Shown here: positions 43,598 through 55,449 of the stretch, piece after piece
How the letters are laid out: each line of letters opens with the position of its first letter
Numbering within the stretch: position 1 is the stretch's first letter
Source: Thereva unica
Taxonomy: Eukaryota > Arthropoda > Insecta > Diptera > Therevidae
Length of the DNA: 64,000 bases
Direction: 5' to 3'
NCBI GenBank assembly: GCA_949987705.1
Contig: OX465282.1
Span: 125,756,310-125,820,309, forward strand
The notes under the pieces: model-generated
What the model was told of the DNA's origin: nothing
The model's database searches: none
The model's input: only the letters and a program-made list of their open reading frames with translations
Program-made: the position numbers and the translations under genes

Positions 43598-45235
43598 TTA
43601 AACATTACTTTCATTCGAATCTGTCGGCAACAAGTAGATTTTGTTTGTAGGACGGGTATAAGTACCCTTGCTCGTGCGTAAGGTTACGGTACGAACGATC
43701 CCGTCCTTACCCGGATGTAAAAGCTCAATACGTCCCATTTGCCAGGTGAGAGGTGGTGAATTGTCCTCGTGCATAAGCACTATTTGTCCTATTTGAAATG
43801 ACACATCTTTAAATAACCATTTAGAACGCTCTTGACATTTATGCAAGTATTCCTTAACCCAACGTCGCCAAAAGGACTGTCTAAGCCGTTCAACCAGTTT
43901 CCATCGTGAAAGCCGATTGGACGATGAATTTTCGAGGGAAGGTTCAGGGTACGAAGTTAGAGCATCTCCAATTAAAAAATGGCCCGGAGTTAGTGGCGCG
44001 AAATCGTTGGCATCACTTGAAATGGGAGTAATTGGCCTAGAATTGAGTATAGCTTCTACTTGAACTATCAGGGTTTGTAATTCTTCGAATCTGAGCGTCA
44101 TATTCTGCATAACGTGTAGTAGATGTCTCTTAGCTGACTTGATGGCAGCTTCCCACAAACCGCCTTGATGCGGAGCGTGAGGCGGAATAAAGTGCCAATT
44201 GATTCTTTCATTGCTGGCAAACTTGGTTATTTTGTGTTGAAATTCGTCATCGCGTAAAAGATGGTACAATTCTGAGAGTTCATTAGAGGCGCCAACGAAA
44301 TTTGTGCCGTTGTCTGAATATACGTTATACGGCAGTCCGCGGCGAGCTACAAATCGCTTAAAGGCGTTAAGAAAAGCCTCAGTGGAGAGATCACAAGCAA
44401 GCTCAATGTGAACGGCCTTGGAGGCGAAGCAAACGAATATACAAATGTAACACTTGGCAAGCTTGGACGTTCTTCTCGAACCCACTTGATGGTAAAACGG
44501 TCCCCCATAATCAAGACCTGTATTGATGAAGGGACGGGCGGGGATCTCTACACGAGAAGATGGTAATTCGCCCATCAAAGTAGGTTTGTTTCTTGGTGAG
44601 TAACGAGTGCAGGTCACGCATTGCCTGGTGACTCTGCGCACAGCAGCTTGGCCAGAACAAGGCCAAAATGTTTGGCGTACAGCGGCTAATGTGGCCTGTG
44701 GGCCAGCATGAAAATGCCTCTCATGTTCGTACTGAATGAACAAACGTGTAAACTGATGATTTTTAGGCAACAAGATGGGATGCCTAACATTATATGGCAA
44801 TGTAGAATTTTTTAGTCTACCCCCAACTCTTAATATTCCTTGATCGTCTAAGAAAGGAGTCAGTTTTCTAATCGTACTTTGCTTATGAATCTCCTTATTA
44901 CCTTGGAGAAGGCGCAATTCAGTGGGAAATGATTCTCTTTGAACAATTTTTATTAAGAAATTCCTTGTTTCATTCAACTCTACTAGCAACAATGGGCCAG
45001 TTCGTTTAGAAGATGCATTTCTTAAATTGTAAAAGTAACGTCTCCACCATGAAATGTATCTTATAATTTTATTAAAATTTGAAAAATAGGTGAATATCTC
45101 TAACTCATCACTGTTATTGACGGCGACATTAGAAGATATGCTGTTAGCCCTTTTCTCGGGTATCTCATTAAGTGTAGTTACAAATGGCCTTGGCCAGTTT
45201 GACTCATCAGAAGAGAGCCATCGTGGACCGTGCCA
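43598..45235 (-). pseudogene. BEL Pol, RNase H end and integrase
   Basis: Continues in the same frame as the upstream segment after a single TGA. It encodes the integrase zinc-binding part (RLFIQYEHERHFHAG ... CVTCTRYSPRN). The core follows, with D in TGLDYGGPF, D in YSDNGTNFVG and E in GGLWEAAIK. The BEL-typical C-terminal DUF5641-like region ends it (KWLFKDVSFQIGQIVLMHED, GRIELLHPGKDG). Apart from the TGA at 45236..45238 no lesion was seen. Confidence 0.85.
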
Positions 45236-46162
45236 TCAAAGCATTTCATTTTGTAGATTGGAAGGCATAACGCCTCTCGATAGCAAATCAGCGGGATTTT
45301 CTTCACTTTTAACGTGTCGCCATTGGCTAATAGGAGTCAACTCTTGAATTTGGCCAACTCTGTTGGCAACAAACGGTGTCCAGTTACGGGCGCAAGATTG
45401 TAACCAATGCAATACAATGGTGGAGTCCGTCCATAAAAAGGTGGAGTGAATGTGGCAAGTTAAGCATTCTCTAATCTTTTCTATCAGTTGAGCTAATAAT
45501 AAAGCTCCACACAACTCTAATTTTGGTATAGTAATTACCTTTAAGGGCGCTACTCTTGACTTAGCTATTAATAGCCTTACGGTGTGCTCTCCAGCAGGTT
45601 GTGAGCATCGGATGTATAAGCATGCCCCATACGCCGCCTCTCTGGCATCACAGAAGCCATGAACTTCCAAGCGTATGTAATCAGCATTGACTACTGCTCT
45701 TGGTATGCTGATTCGATTGAGATCTGGCAGCTCGCGTTCAAATTCTAGCCACTTAGTGTGTAAGTCGATTGGAAGAGATTCATCCCAATCACCTTTAAGA
45801 CGCCACAGATCTTGCATGAAAATTTTTGCTATTACTACAGATGGACCCAATAAACCTAAGGGATCATATATAAGGGCAATGCGCGATAATATGCTACGTT
45901 TCGTGGGTGTGTTCAACGGGGGTATATTGTTACAGCCGCTGAATTTTATTTGGTCGCTATTACAGTTCCAATTTATACCCAAGGTTCTGGTTTCGTATAC
46001 AGTATTGGCGAAGAACGTGGCTTCGAAATTGGTAGTTTCCACATCACGTAGTGAGGGTGTATTGGATGCCCATTTTCGCAATGTCATTCCACCTCGACGT
46101 AATATCTCCGAAGTTTCAAGCTTAATTGACTGAGCTTCGCTTATTGAATTTGCACCAGACGT
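45236..46162 (-). pseudogene. BEL Pol, reverse transcriptase end and RNase H
   Basis: 309 codons beginning immediately downstream of the MITE insertion with TSGANS, the residues that follow YVDDL in BEL elements. It includes RSILSRIALIYDPLGLLGPS and a Peptidase_A17-type RNase H (VHGFCDAREAAYGACLYIR, FLWTDSTIVLHWL). It ends in TGA after NEML, where tryptophan would be expected: a single-base nonsense change. The frame resumes directly in the integrase segment. Confidence 0.85.
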
Positions 46163-46165
46163 TAA

Positions 46166-46772
46166 GGGCCGAAACACATCCAAGCCCGCTTTGAACACAT
46201 CCAAGCCCAAAGCCAGCTGCAAGCATATCCAACCAATGCGTTTAAATGGGACTGAACACATCAAAATTTGTCTCGCAAATTCAGGCCTTGGCAAAGCCGG
46301 CCGCAAGGCTCGCCTCTGTCGGAATTCCGGCAATGCTGGAATTTGAATTCGGCCGAGGCTCTAGTTTTTGCTTTTGACAGTTGAACTTTGAGGTTGATAT
46401 TTTGTATGCGAGTTTGTATGGAAAATAATTAAACGAATTAAATACAAAATGTTAGAAAATTTCACTGTAAACAAATAAATAATAATTAAAAAAGTCAACA
46501 AATTTTATTTTATTTAAAATGTTTGAAATTTCACCACATTTACATAATAACAATTAAAAAATAACAATGAAAACAGGCCAAATAATTTTATTTTATTTAA
46601 ATGATTTTTAAATTTCACACTTTTCAACAATTACAATGCTCGCTTACAAATTTGACAAATGTGATGAGCCGGCCTGATTGTGTTTTGAGTATTCCGCGGA
46701 TGTCTCTGGAGCTCGCCTCAAGGAAAGCTTCGAGAGATGAGCTTTAAAGCCAGCCTGGATGTGTTTCGGCCC
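46166..46772. mobile_element. MITE inside BEL reverse transcriptase, TAA target duplication
   Basis: 607 bp with ends GGGCCGAAACACATCC inverted, flanked by TAA at 46163..46165 and 46773..46775. Near each end there are further short repeats of the CACATCCAAGCC word. The 3-bp TAA duplication fits PIF/Harbinger-type. Removing it with one TAA restores the BEL frame exactly (YVDD-L-TSGA). Confidence 0.85.
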
Positions 46773-46775
46773 TAA

Positions 46776-49442
46776 GTCATCGACGTAGAAGTCGCGTAGT
46801 ATTACCTCACTACCACTAGGAAACTCTGAAGAATATTCTTTAGCCAAGGTTCTAAGGGATTCAATGGCTTGATAAGATGCAGAGGCAGTGCCATAAGTTA
46901 CGGTTAGCAATTCATATATCTTTAAACTTTCTTGAGGAGAATCTCGCCACAATATGCGTTGAAACGGCAAATCATCTTCGTGTACTTGTATTTGACGATA
47001 CATCTTGGCTATGTCGGCCACCAGGGCTACTGCAAACGTTCTAAAACGCGTAAATATGGAAATAAGGTCTTGTTGAACAGTGGGCCCTGTCATTAGTATG
47101 TCATTTAACGAAATGCCTGTATTGGTTTTGCATGACGCGTTAAATACCACTCTTAATTTAGTGGTGCTGCTGGTTTCTTTAATTACGGGGTGGTGAGGCA
47201 TGTAATACGCTGGGATGCTGGGTAATAGTTTACAAGGGTTTTTTAGCTCACGCATGTGATTCAATTCTATGTACTCACGCATAAAGGCTGCGTAGCTTCT
47301 GTGCATGTCAGGATTATTCGTGAGTCGTTTTTCCAATGATAAAAATTGTCGCTTGGCTGCTTCGTAAGATTCTCCAAGTAAAGTTAGTTTTTCTTGCTTT
47401 ATAGGAAGCCTTACAATGAAACGACCTTCACGATTGCGGCAGGTATGTGCTTGAAAATGCTCGATGCATTTTTCTTCTTCGGGTGAATGCTTAGAGCTGT
47501 TTGATAGATTTTCAAGTTTCCAGAACTTGGAGAGGGATTGATTTAACTCATCATACATCCCGAGGTTGCAAACTGCTAATGTAGATTGTGAACTTACAAT
47601 TGAGGACGAACGCCCAGCAACCACCCACCCAAAAAGAGTTTTTTGCAAGGTGGGGTGATCGGGACTTGATCTTATTTGACCTATGCACATTAGCCGCCAA
47701 AAGATGTCTGCGCCAATTAATAGATCAATATCTCCTGGGATATTAAAATTGGGATCGGCTAAAACTATATTGTTAGGTATTTTGAAATTTGATTTTGAAA
47801 TAAATTGTTGAGGTAATCTTTGTGTAATCGTTGGTAATATTGTGCAGTGTACGTTAGTATTAAATGTGTTGATACGGGATTTTACACGTAGGTCGACAGA
47901 TGTTTGAGACTGTAATAACCCATTGTATATGCCAGTCACCCTTACCTCATTGTTGTATGATCTTAAGTTTAGTCGATCGACCATACTTTGTGTTACGAAG
48001 TTTAGTTGGGAGCCGCTATCCAATAACGCGCGACACGGAACGGCTTCCATATTATCGTTGTAAACATTTACGACCGCTGTGGATAGTAAGACCCTCGTGG
48101 CATCATGACTGTTTGCGTGATGGCACTGCGGAGATTGAACTGGATGCGCGATATAAGTAGCGGGTTGATTAGAATCATGAGAAACAACTTCATTATTTGT
48201 TTTGCTTAAATGTAAAAGGGTGTGATGTTTTCCGTTACATTCTCGGCAAACTCCAGATTTACAATCTTTTGCTGTATGTTCAGCTGTGCGGAGGCAATTT
48301 TTGCAAATGCGAGCATTTGCAATGATGTTAAAGCGCTGATCGGCTGGAAGTTTGCGAAACTCTTCGCAATGATATACGTGGTGGCTGCCTTTGCATGAGA
48401 TGCACGATAGAGAGATTGCAGTGACGTGGGATGCTGCCCTGTTACCATTGGATCTTGACAGCTTGTCATCGTGCTTGCCATATATGGCTTCAAGTGCTTG
48501 TGCCCGATGAGCTATGAAATCTGTGAGGTCTTTAAGGGTGGGCAATTGAGTGCCAGTTAAGCTAGTTTCCCATTCTTTGTTAGTTGCGCGATCTAACTTG
48601 GAGACCATTAAATGAATGATGAGATCGTCCCACTTATCAGTAGGTCTTTTGAGAGCCTTTAATGCACGGAGATGTTTAAGGACGGTATCGAGTAAACTTC
48701 TAAGCTCAATGTGATTTTCACGCGACATTGATGGTATTTGAAATAATGCGCCGATGTGACCTTGTATTATCCACCGTTTGTTATCAAACCGTTCCTTTAA
48801 TAAATGCCACGCTTCCATGTAATTGTCGGAGGTTATTTCAAAGGCTTGTATAACTTCTGCTGCTTTATTCCTTAGGCAGGATTTTAAATAGTGAAATTTT
48901 TCAATTGTTGATATTACATCATTTTGGTGAATGAGAGAGTTGAAGGTGTCATGAAAGGAGCACCATTCTTGATAAGAACCCGAGAATGTCGGTAGTTCGA
49001 TTTTAGGTAGGCGGACTTGGGCATTATGAATGTTATTGGTGAAGGTTGGGATGGGCTTAAGAAGTTGTTCTTCAGGGAGTTCTCTACGATTAATTGATTC
49101 AAGGTTCGCGTCATATCTTGCCAGAGTCTCGAAGTAAGTTGACTCGAAGTTGTCGCGGTGAGCTTCATGATCTATGGCTAAGGAGTCCTTGTCAGTGATC
49201 TCGTCATCATTAAGTTCAATGTTTTCAATATACGCTTGAATGTTATCAAATTCAACCCATAGTTCGGTCAGTTTTGTACGTCGTTGCGTCAGGTCATGTT
49301 TTGACAGACCACTTACGTCAGCTTTGTCAATAAACGTTTTGAGCCGAGTTGCCGATGATTTTACATTTTTACGCTTAGCCTTTGCTTGGGCTATTGTTAA
49401 GCTCATCATTTTTTTTTTTTTTACAAGACGAGGTATAGACAA
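46776..49442 (-). pseudogene. BEL Gag, protease and reverse transcriptase, 5' part
   Basis: 889 codons from the ATG at 49442 to the MITE. The Gag-like N-terminus has a DUF1759-type region (LPKIELPTFSGSYQEWCSFH). CCHC-like knuckles follow (CISCKGSHHVYHC, CKNCLRTAEHTAKDC). The aspartic protease is ALLDSGSQLNFV, and the reverse transcriptase begins at TTKLRVVFNASCKT. It ends at RDFYVDD, where the MITE interrupts; the open frame runs 43 codons into MITE sequence. No other lesion was seen. Gag and Pol are in one frame, as usual for BEL elements. Confidence 0.87.
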
Positions 49443-49946
49443 TTTTATAGCTTAACGTTTCACACCTGATGTGTAAACACTACGTATATGCACAAATTAT
49501 CGAGCGTGCAAGCAAAATTTGACCATGGAAGAGATGACACAAAATCAGTAAAAAATGCGGGTTATAACAATTAACTAGAATGATAAACAATTCCAATATT
49601 TTGTTTTTAAATACTTAAATGTAGTAATCGTTTAAATGCAAATGAAACACGATACAAAATTCAAAATAAGAGTAACAAAAATTAAATAAGTTGTGCGTGT
49701 GTGGTTCACTATGTCTTATTGACTCTTAAAACACTATACATAACTAAAGAGAACTCACTATCCATTTGAGCGAAGTGGCGTTGCGCTCTCTTAAGTTGAG
49801 AGAGGTGGCGTGATGCTGTTGCCCTTGTGGCTCCCAAGTTGAAAAATGGCGACAAAAAATTATGTTTTGTTCCCTGCTACACCTTTCATTTTCCGATGGA
49901 ACCGAATATTTTTGTTTTTGATTTATTGGTTTTAAATTGCTGATGC

Positions 49947-49966
49947 CTATCCGGCTCGAAGGACCA
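49947..49966 (-). promoter_or_regulatory. Primer binding site of the BEL element
   Basis: TGGTCCTTCGAGCCGGATAG on the minus strand directly after the 5' LTR: the tRNA-complementary TGG start expected of an LTR retrotransposon. Confidence 0.65.
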
Positions 49967-50269
49967 TGTTGTTTTTAGAAATCGTTCATGCGCCTGTGCG
50001 CTTGTTGACACCTTGATTTGCTATATGCAAATCCCGTCCAAAATATTCGTTCTCACCGGCACGATTAAAACAGCGATAAATATAAATAAAACTACGTCTT
50101 TATCAAGACTAAACAAAATTATACTTTAATGAAATTCTTGATTACAAACTGTACATGAGCTGTGCTTCGCTCCAATGCCACTCTACAAGTGAGTTGCTGA
50201 CGGAGACTCAGGAGAGAAACCGCTTACAATAAAAAGAGAGGGGGGTGTCGGTGTAAACGCGATCAAACA
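49967..50269 (-). repeat. 5' LTR of the BEL element
   Basis: 303 bp, matching 42965..43267. It is followed at 50270 by the GGTGG target duplication. Confidence 0.9.
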
Positions 50270-50294
50270 GGTGGTGTGGGATATACATATATCA

Positions 50295-50760
50295 TTTTTT
50301 TTTTTTTTTTTTTTTATGTGACAGACTAGAGGCTTAGGGGAAGTCCCTTTGTACTGTCGACAATCTATTTTTGTGAATATTTGAGTGAATGTCGAACAGC
50401 AGCTCTAGCCGGAAGATATAGAGAAGAGAAGGAAGTAACTGTCACAACCTAGCCGCGATATTTTTATTCCACCTACTCACAACCATTTCGCGACTCTGAC
50501 ATCGGGGCGTCGAGGACAACTCGCTGGAGTGTTATGCCTCCTGAATCGAGTTGAATCTCATCAACCAACCGATGGCATGCGCTTGGTGGAGCTGGGAAGG
50601 ACTAGGGAAGGCTATGACAGGGGAATCCGGAATGTAAAGAGGGAAGAAGAAAGAAGGAAAGTTAGGTGGGAAAGGCGAAGGACCGTGGCACCGCCGGGAT
50701 TCGAACCCGGGACCCCTGGGGATAGCAGTCAGGCGCCTTACCTCTAGACTACCGAGGCCC
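50295..50760 (-). mobile_element. tRNA-derived SINE, copy 1
   Basis: On the minus strand it begins GGCCTCGGTAGTCTAGAGGT (A-box-like), followed by GGGTTCGAATCC (B box), i.e. an internal RNA polymerase III promoter. A body of about 370 bp follows, and it ends in a run of about 20 A. The whole unit is repeated at 57209..57671. The tRNA-like head does not fold into a clean anticodon arm, so it is not a functional tRNA gene. Confidence 0.85.
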
Positions 50761-51069
50761 CAAAATATATTATAAACCAAAATTACCAAAATTATTATAA
50801 ATTCTTATAAATAATTCTTTATCACCCCACCCACGCAGGGGAGAAGGGTTGTAAGGGGTAAATTTGAACACGTTTCCTTTGGAATTAACCGTTGGTCACC
50901 CCTAAAAAAGTTTTCAAGGTAGAAATTTTGCAAGTCACCTTTTTACAAGTATTTTTTTTTAAAAGATTGTTAAAAAGCAGTTATTTCAGCAACTACCCCC
51001 CCCCCCCCACAACACTCTCCTAACTCAACCTCTACCTAATTCTCGGAGTGGTGCACGACCCTATTGGCC

Positions 51070-51213
51070 AAACCTAAATAGGAAGTGAAGTGAAGTTAGG
51101 TACCATTGCATATGAATGTATGAGAGTGACCAAAATGGAAGTAAGCGGAAGGTATATTTAATTCAGTGGAAGTAACGTCTACTTCACTTCTGCGTTACTT
51201 TTCATTTAGGTTT
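51070..51213. mobile_element. Small MITE with AAACCTAAAT ends
   Basis: 144 bp. The outer inverted ends AAACCTAAAT...ATTTAGGTTT continue imperfectly for about 30 bp (AAGTGAAG words). A related piece lies near 60580..60650. Confidence 0.5.
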
Positions 51214-52280
51214 AACCTTATTGCTGCTGCACCTTGAGCGAAGGGCGGGGCGGGCTGATAAAGTAAGCAATTACCCTTAATAAAAATATTTTAAAAAAAA
51301 ACTTCCAAAATCGGAACTGTTCTTCGTTCATTGATTCAACTACTTACTGCCATTCTACTTGTATCTCTCTTCCCCATTAATTAATTTCTTCATTGTGAAA
51401 TTTCAGCTACCGACCAAGAAATCATCGTAACTTTAGCCCCTCCGCCCTCTTCCAAAACAAAACAAATAAAATAACAAAACTAAAAGGAAATAATATTATT
51501 AAATTAATGTTGAAAGCCCATTCCAACTTATGTAAATCAATACAACTATCGTCACGGAAAAATGTTTAATCATAATCTGCTTACGCTATAATCGGATTAG
51601 AGTAAGTAAGTTTCGGATTAGAGCTCCCCAAAGAGCAAACTAAAAACTGCCCACTGGCAAAGGTACAAAAAGTGAATATGTATGTCCGCGCGATGGAAGA
51701 AGACGGAAGGCATAAATGGAAACGCATAGAGTTAAGTCGTTAAGTTGAAGTGGCATTTCAACTCAACTACAATTCAACTCGACTCCCATAGAAACTCGGT
51801 AATTGTCTTGCTGAAAAATGAAGTTGGGGAATCCCAGCGCGTGCTAAAAAACAAAAACGAATACACAGGCTAAAAAACAACATAAATCTCTACAGCTATT
51901 ACTAGATCTACATTTGTAGACCTGTCACTGCTGCTGACCAGTGTAACTCTTGATCTACGTACCCTGCAACTACGCAAATTGCAAACGTAAAGATTTACAA
52001 AATCTAAGAATATTTTTTAATACCAAAAACACTGATAAAACACGCATTAAGTAGTTAAATTTGGAAATAAACATCTGTGGAATAAGCAAACAACAGTTCG
52101 ATATTTGCACGTTTGTTCATAATGTTCTTTATAAACAACTAACACGATAAACCATTTTCCTAGACAATTTGTGAAATATTTGCTTTTTTAGACTCTCTGA
52201 TTGGTTGAAAGTTTTGTGGAAATTTTCGTTTTTAAACAAACGCCTAAACGCGTGTGTCTTAAAACGTGCCTGAGCAAACT
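51214..52280. other. Non-genic stretch upstream of gene E
   Basis: AT-rich. A low-complexity AACTCAACT cluster lies at 51730..51790. An ATTGGTTGAAAG box at about 52200 lies upstream of the gene E TATA box. Confidence 0.35.
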
Positions 52281-52284
52281 CTCC

Positions 52285-52292
52285 TATAAATA
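52285..52292 (+). promoter_or_regulatory. TATA box of gene E
   Basis: TATAAATA in CTCCTATAAATACTCGAG, 135 bp before the ATG. ATTGG lies about 85 bp further upstream. Confidence 0.6.
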
Positions 52293-52419
52293 CTCGAGAT
52301 ATTTTTCTAACTAATGCAGAGGTTTATGAAATCAGAGTTAAAGATATTATTTAGGTTTCTTATTTAATAATTTCGAATTTATTGAATCTACTAATATTAA
52401 ACAATTTTTTTAGGGCACA

Positions 52420-52686
52420 ATGAAACTAACAAAGTATTTCCTACTACTCGTAGTTGCATCAATTTTTGTTTCTGCTAAGTGTAGTAGTCGAAGTGTGGCA
52501 ATTATGGCAATGATTGTGAGACTTCCAGAATTCTGTCACTCTAACGTTACAGGGCCACCACTTATGGACTTATGCAATGTGGCGATGGCGACAACCGATT
52601 TACTTTATACGGCTGTACAAGAAGAATGTAAAAAGTCAAAAAGTAACCTACTACTTTCGTTTGCCTGCGCAAGCTCTGAGGTTTAA
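52420..52686 (+). CDS. Small secreted cysteine protein E
   Basis: 88 residues with a signal peptide (MKLTKYFLLLVVASIFVSA). The mature part has C-x12-C-x17-C-x12-C, almost the same spacing as A and B, with a hydrophobic residue before the second cysteine (DLC). One NVT glycosylation sequon is present. A pyrimidine tract ending in TTTTTTTAG stops six bases before the ATG, with an ACTAAT branch-like word. Possible leader donors are at 52322 and 52355. AATAAA lies at 52806..52811. The function is unknown; it is a plus-strand member of a family otherwise on the minus strand here. Confidence 0.72.
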   Translation: MKLTKYFLLLVVASIFVSAKCSSRSVAIMAMIVRLPEFCHSNVTGPPLMDLCNVAMATTDLLYTAVQEECKKSKSNLLLSFACASSEV

Positions 52687-52943
52687 TCTATCGTCTGTTG
52701 TGCACGATATACTTTCACTAATATTTCTAAGTTAACTAAATCTTTGTTCTGCTTTGTAATTATATTTGGAAAAATTATTTGTAATGGTCTCTTTTTAAAT
52801 CATATAATAAAGAATATATAAAAAAAATTAATACTGATATATTCAATGCATATTTATTTACAGGATGTATTGCTGAAAGTAACACAGCCACTGGCTGTGG
52901 ATAGATTTTGGATAGACGAACAAAAAATCGTATTGAATTAAAC

Positions 52944-52996
52944 GTAAGAATTTCCCCGCTAGGGCGTTTTGAAATTTTTTGATAGGGGTTTACATG
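52944..52996 (-). repeat. Fragment of the 30.4-kb repeat
   Basis: The minus strand shares AAAAATTTCAAAACGCCCTA followed by GCGGGG with 30398..30425. Confidence 0.5.
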
Positions 52997-53257
52997 GCAT
53001 GATGCATCGGGAGAAGGAAAGATCAAGCTAGAGTAAGTGAAGTGCGGCAAGTCAACTTTGAACGTACAGCCACAAGCTCTGCAAAATACCATTAGTTTAG
53101 ATAAGATATGAGACACCTGATTACAGCAGGTTAATTGTGAGTTCAGAAGAGCACCACGAGATGGACAAGCGACAATTTAATTCCAACACTTCAAAAACAA
53201 AGACTAATGAGTTAATTGAAACAAAAAAACATGTGTTTAATGAACACTAACCTAGTA

Positions 53258-53864
53258 GGGTGGTTCAAAAACGGCAAAAAAATTTTCAAAAAAACGTGCA
53301 CGCCCTATCTTTAAGTTCAATTAAAATGATGATTTTTGGCGGCAACCGGAGAATTTTTGATTGACACTAACCATTGCCGCCGAGCACATTCCGTTTTAGA
53401 GATTTACGATTTTTAAACGATAATAAAAATTTGATAATTCTGTTCATTTACTTCCATTAAACTACCTAGATCGTGGCTTCTATATGGTTTTCGAGGTCGC
53501 TGATTACGAATTTGACGTCAAATCGAAGGTTTGACAAATGACAGCTGTCAAAAACGCTGTCAACTATGAACAAAATATTACATTTTTTTACATTTTTTTC
53601 AAAATGACGTGAAATTTCGTGCTATAGAGGGTTTTCGAGGTCGCTGATTACGAATATGACGTCAAATCAAAGGTTTGCAGCATGACAGCTGTCAAAAACA
53701 GCTGTTAAAAATCGTAAATCCCTAAAACGAAACGTGCTCGGCGGCAAGTCGGTTAGTGTCAATCAAAAATTCTCCGGTTGCCGCCAAAAATCATCATTTT
53801 AATTGAACCTAAAGATAGGGGGTGCACGTTTTTTCGAAAATTTTTTGCCGTTTTTGAACCACCC
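53258..53864. mobile_element. MITE with about 170-bp terminal inverted repeats
   Basis: 607 bp, flanked by TA on both sides (53256..53257, 53865..53866). The ends GGGTGGTTCAAAAACGGCAA are inverted, and the inverted similarity extends about 150-170 bp. The interior holds two direct repeats of about 75 bp (TTTTCGAGGTCGCTGATTAC...GACAGCTGTCAAAA). TA duplication fits Tc1/mariner-type. There is no transposase. Confidence 0.8.
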
Positions 53865-53866
53865 TA

Positions 53867-54815
53867 ATGGCATAGGTTGTGTTTTCAACGGACAACAAGT
53901 ATTTCCTTTTTTTTTTTTTTTCTTTTATAACGCGTACAATCCCATGTGAAATGAAGTGTTATAATAAATTATATGGTAAAACAAATTAAATATGTCAATA
54001 AAATTAAAAGTTGCTAAAGTTTAATAAGACAAGCAACGTAGACCAAAATAAGAAAATGTTCAAAATGCTACCTCAAAGAATGTAGTTATTACATTACTAT
54101 ATCATCCATCTCATGTTCTGGACCTAATTCCGGGTATTCGTTCTTCGACATAGGATGAGCCTTCAACTACCATTTTAACTCCAGCACTAGCGCTTCCTGC
54201 AAATTTAGTTTTCGTCCTTACCGCTTCATTTGATCCAGTATCAGAGTTAAGTAAAATCTTGATCCGGTCCAGAAAATCGTTTTCCACCGGCACAACTGCC
54301 TGATTGTAAGGCTGTGAGAGGAGAGGTCTGCCGGCACTTTTCCCAACCAGACTCTTTCCTCTGTTTCCTGCAACTCCCGTGGGGGTAAGGTCCAGATAGA
54401 CCAGGTACGGCCAATTCTTCCTTCTAGCGCTCCAGTCTTAGCTCCGGGAGTCTTTGGGGGTGGTTCAACAATCAAGGAAGGTACGCCTGTGCCTTAACTC
54501 TTGCACTGTCAGTAGCTGCACTGGAGAAGATTCCTATCCCCGTCCACTCCTTAATGAGTCTCAGTTTCGATTAGCCGTATACTTGTTTACGACAAAGAAA
54601 ATTTTCCCGATTTAAAACAAACTAAACTTTTTTTTCCGATTAAAACTAATTTTTTTTTTTTTTTTTCAATTCTCCAAAACTGAACTATTATTGTCACTTT
54701 TCAAAATCTAACTCCCTTTTATTTTTTTCTTTCACCCAAGGCCTCCTTTTTTTCGAAAAAAAACCCTGACTGACTGATTTAATTCTCTTCATAACTCAGT
54801 AGTAAAAAAAATCAT
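53867..54815. other. Unassigned stretch
   Basis: Minus-strand frames at 54111..54475 are proline-rich and may be LINE ORF1 debris, but no motif was recognised. The rest is AT-rich with homopolymer runs. Confidence 0.3.
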
Positions 54816-54879
54816 TGCCGGTAAAATTGATATCCGCCAAATTCCTAGCCGGGGATAGGTCCGCCGTTACAAGTTTTTG

Positions 54880-55280
54880 GATAAAGATCATTAATATATA
54901 CGCTCCAGACCTCCGGGACTATTTAAATAAATTTGGACATCATCTGCATACATGTACAGTTTTCGACACGTCACGATACTGTTGGGTTCGTTTAGGTAGA
55001 TGCTGAAAAGCAACGGTCCTAATATGGAACCTTGCGGAACACCGCGCGTGATTGGTAAAGGAAATTGAATTTTGTAGCCAAACTTTTTAAGATCGATTAT
55101 GTAACTATTCCCGAATTAGAGACGAGGCTGAGGATGAAAGTCGAATGTGGTCTATTAGCCTCATTTCTATAAGCTTATGGCAGACACTGTCAAAAGCTTT
55201 ACTGAAGTCAAGAAGCACAGGAAAAGCAATGTCATTTGAAATCAACAGCCATTCGCAGGTCGATCCAAGTAGGACCTATA
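54880..55280 (-). pseudogene. LINE reverse-transcriptase fragment (jockey/CR1 group)
   Basis: The minus strand reads DFSKAFDSVCHKLIEMRLID, then GVPQGSILGPLLFSIYLNE, then YMYADDVQIYL, with frame changes in between. These are the A, B and C boxes of a reverse transcriptase. It is truncated on both sides. Confidence 0.65.
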
Positions 55281-55449
55281 AGCTTACAGAAGTACTGAAA
55301 TAAGCACTTACGTTATCATATTCCTTACAGAAGTGCTTATTTTTACACACGATGTCATAGGAGGTAAGGCCATACTTTTTTATTTTCCTTAGAGTAGTTA
55401 AATAAGTACATACCTTAGAGTACTTATAGAAGTGCTCATCCTAGAGCAG

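Larger units (their letters stand above)
42965..50269 (-). mobile_element. BEL/Pao LTR retrotransposon, interrupted by a MITE
   Basis: A 7.3-kb minus-strand element with two 303-bp LTRs and a perfect 5-bp target duplication GGTGG (42960..42964 and 50270..50274). Gag-protease-reverse transcriptase-RNase H-integrase are recognisable in order. A 607-bp MITE at 46166..46772 and one TGA at 45236 break it. Confidence 0.93.

Noticed and set aside
50688..50760. tRNA gene on the minus strand (and the similar one at 57209..57284)
   Set aside because: It has A- and B-box sequences, but no clean anticodon stem could be drawn. Both are fused to a shared body of about 370 bp and a poly-A tail, so they are SINE heads.
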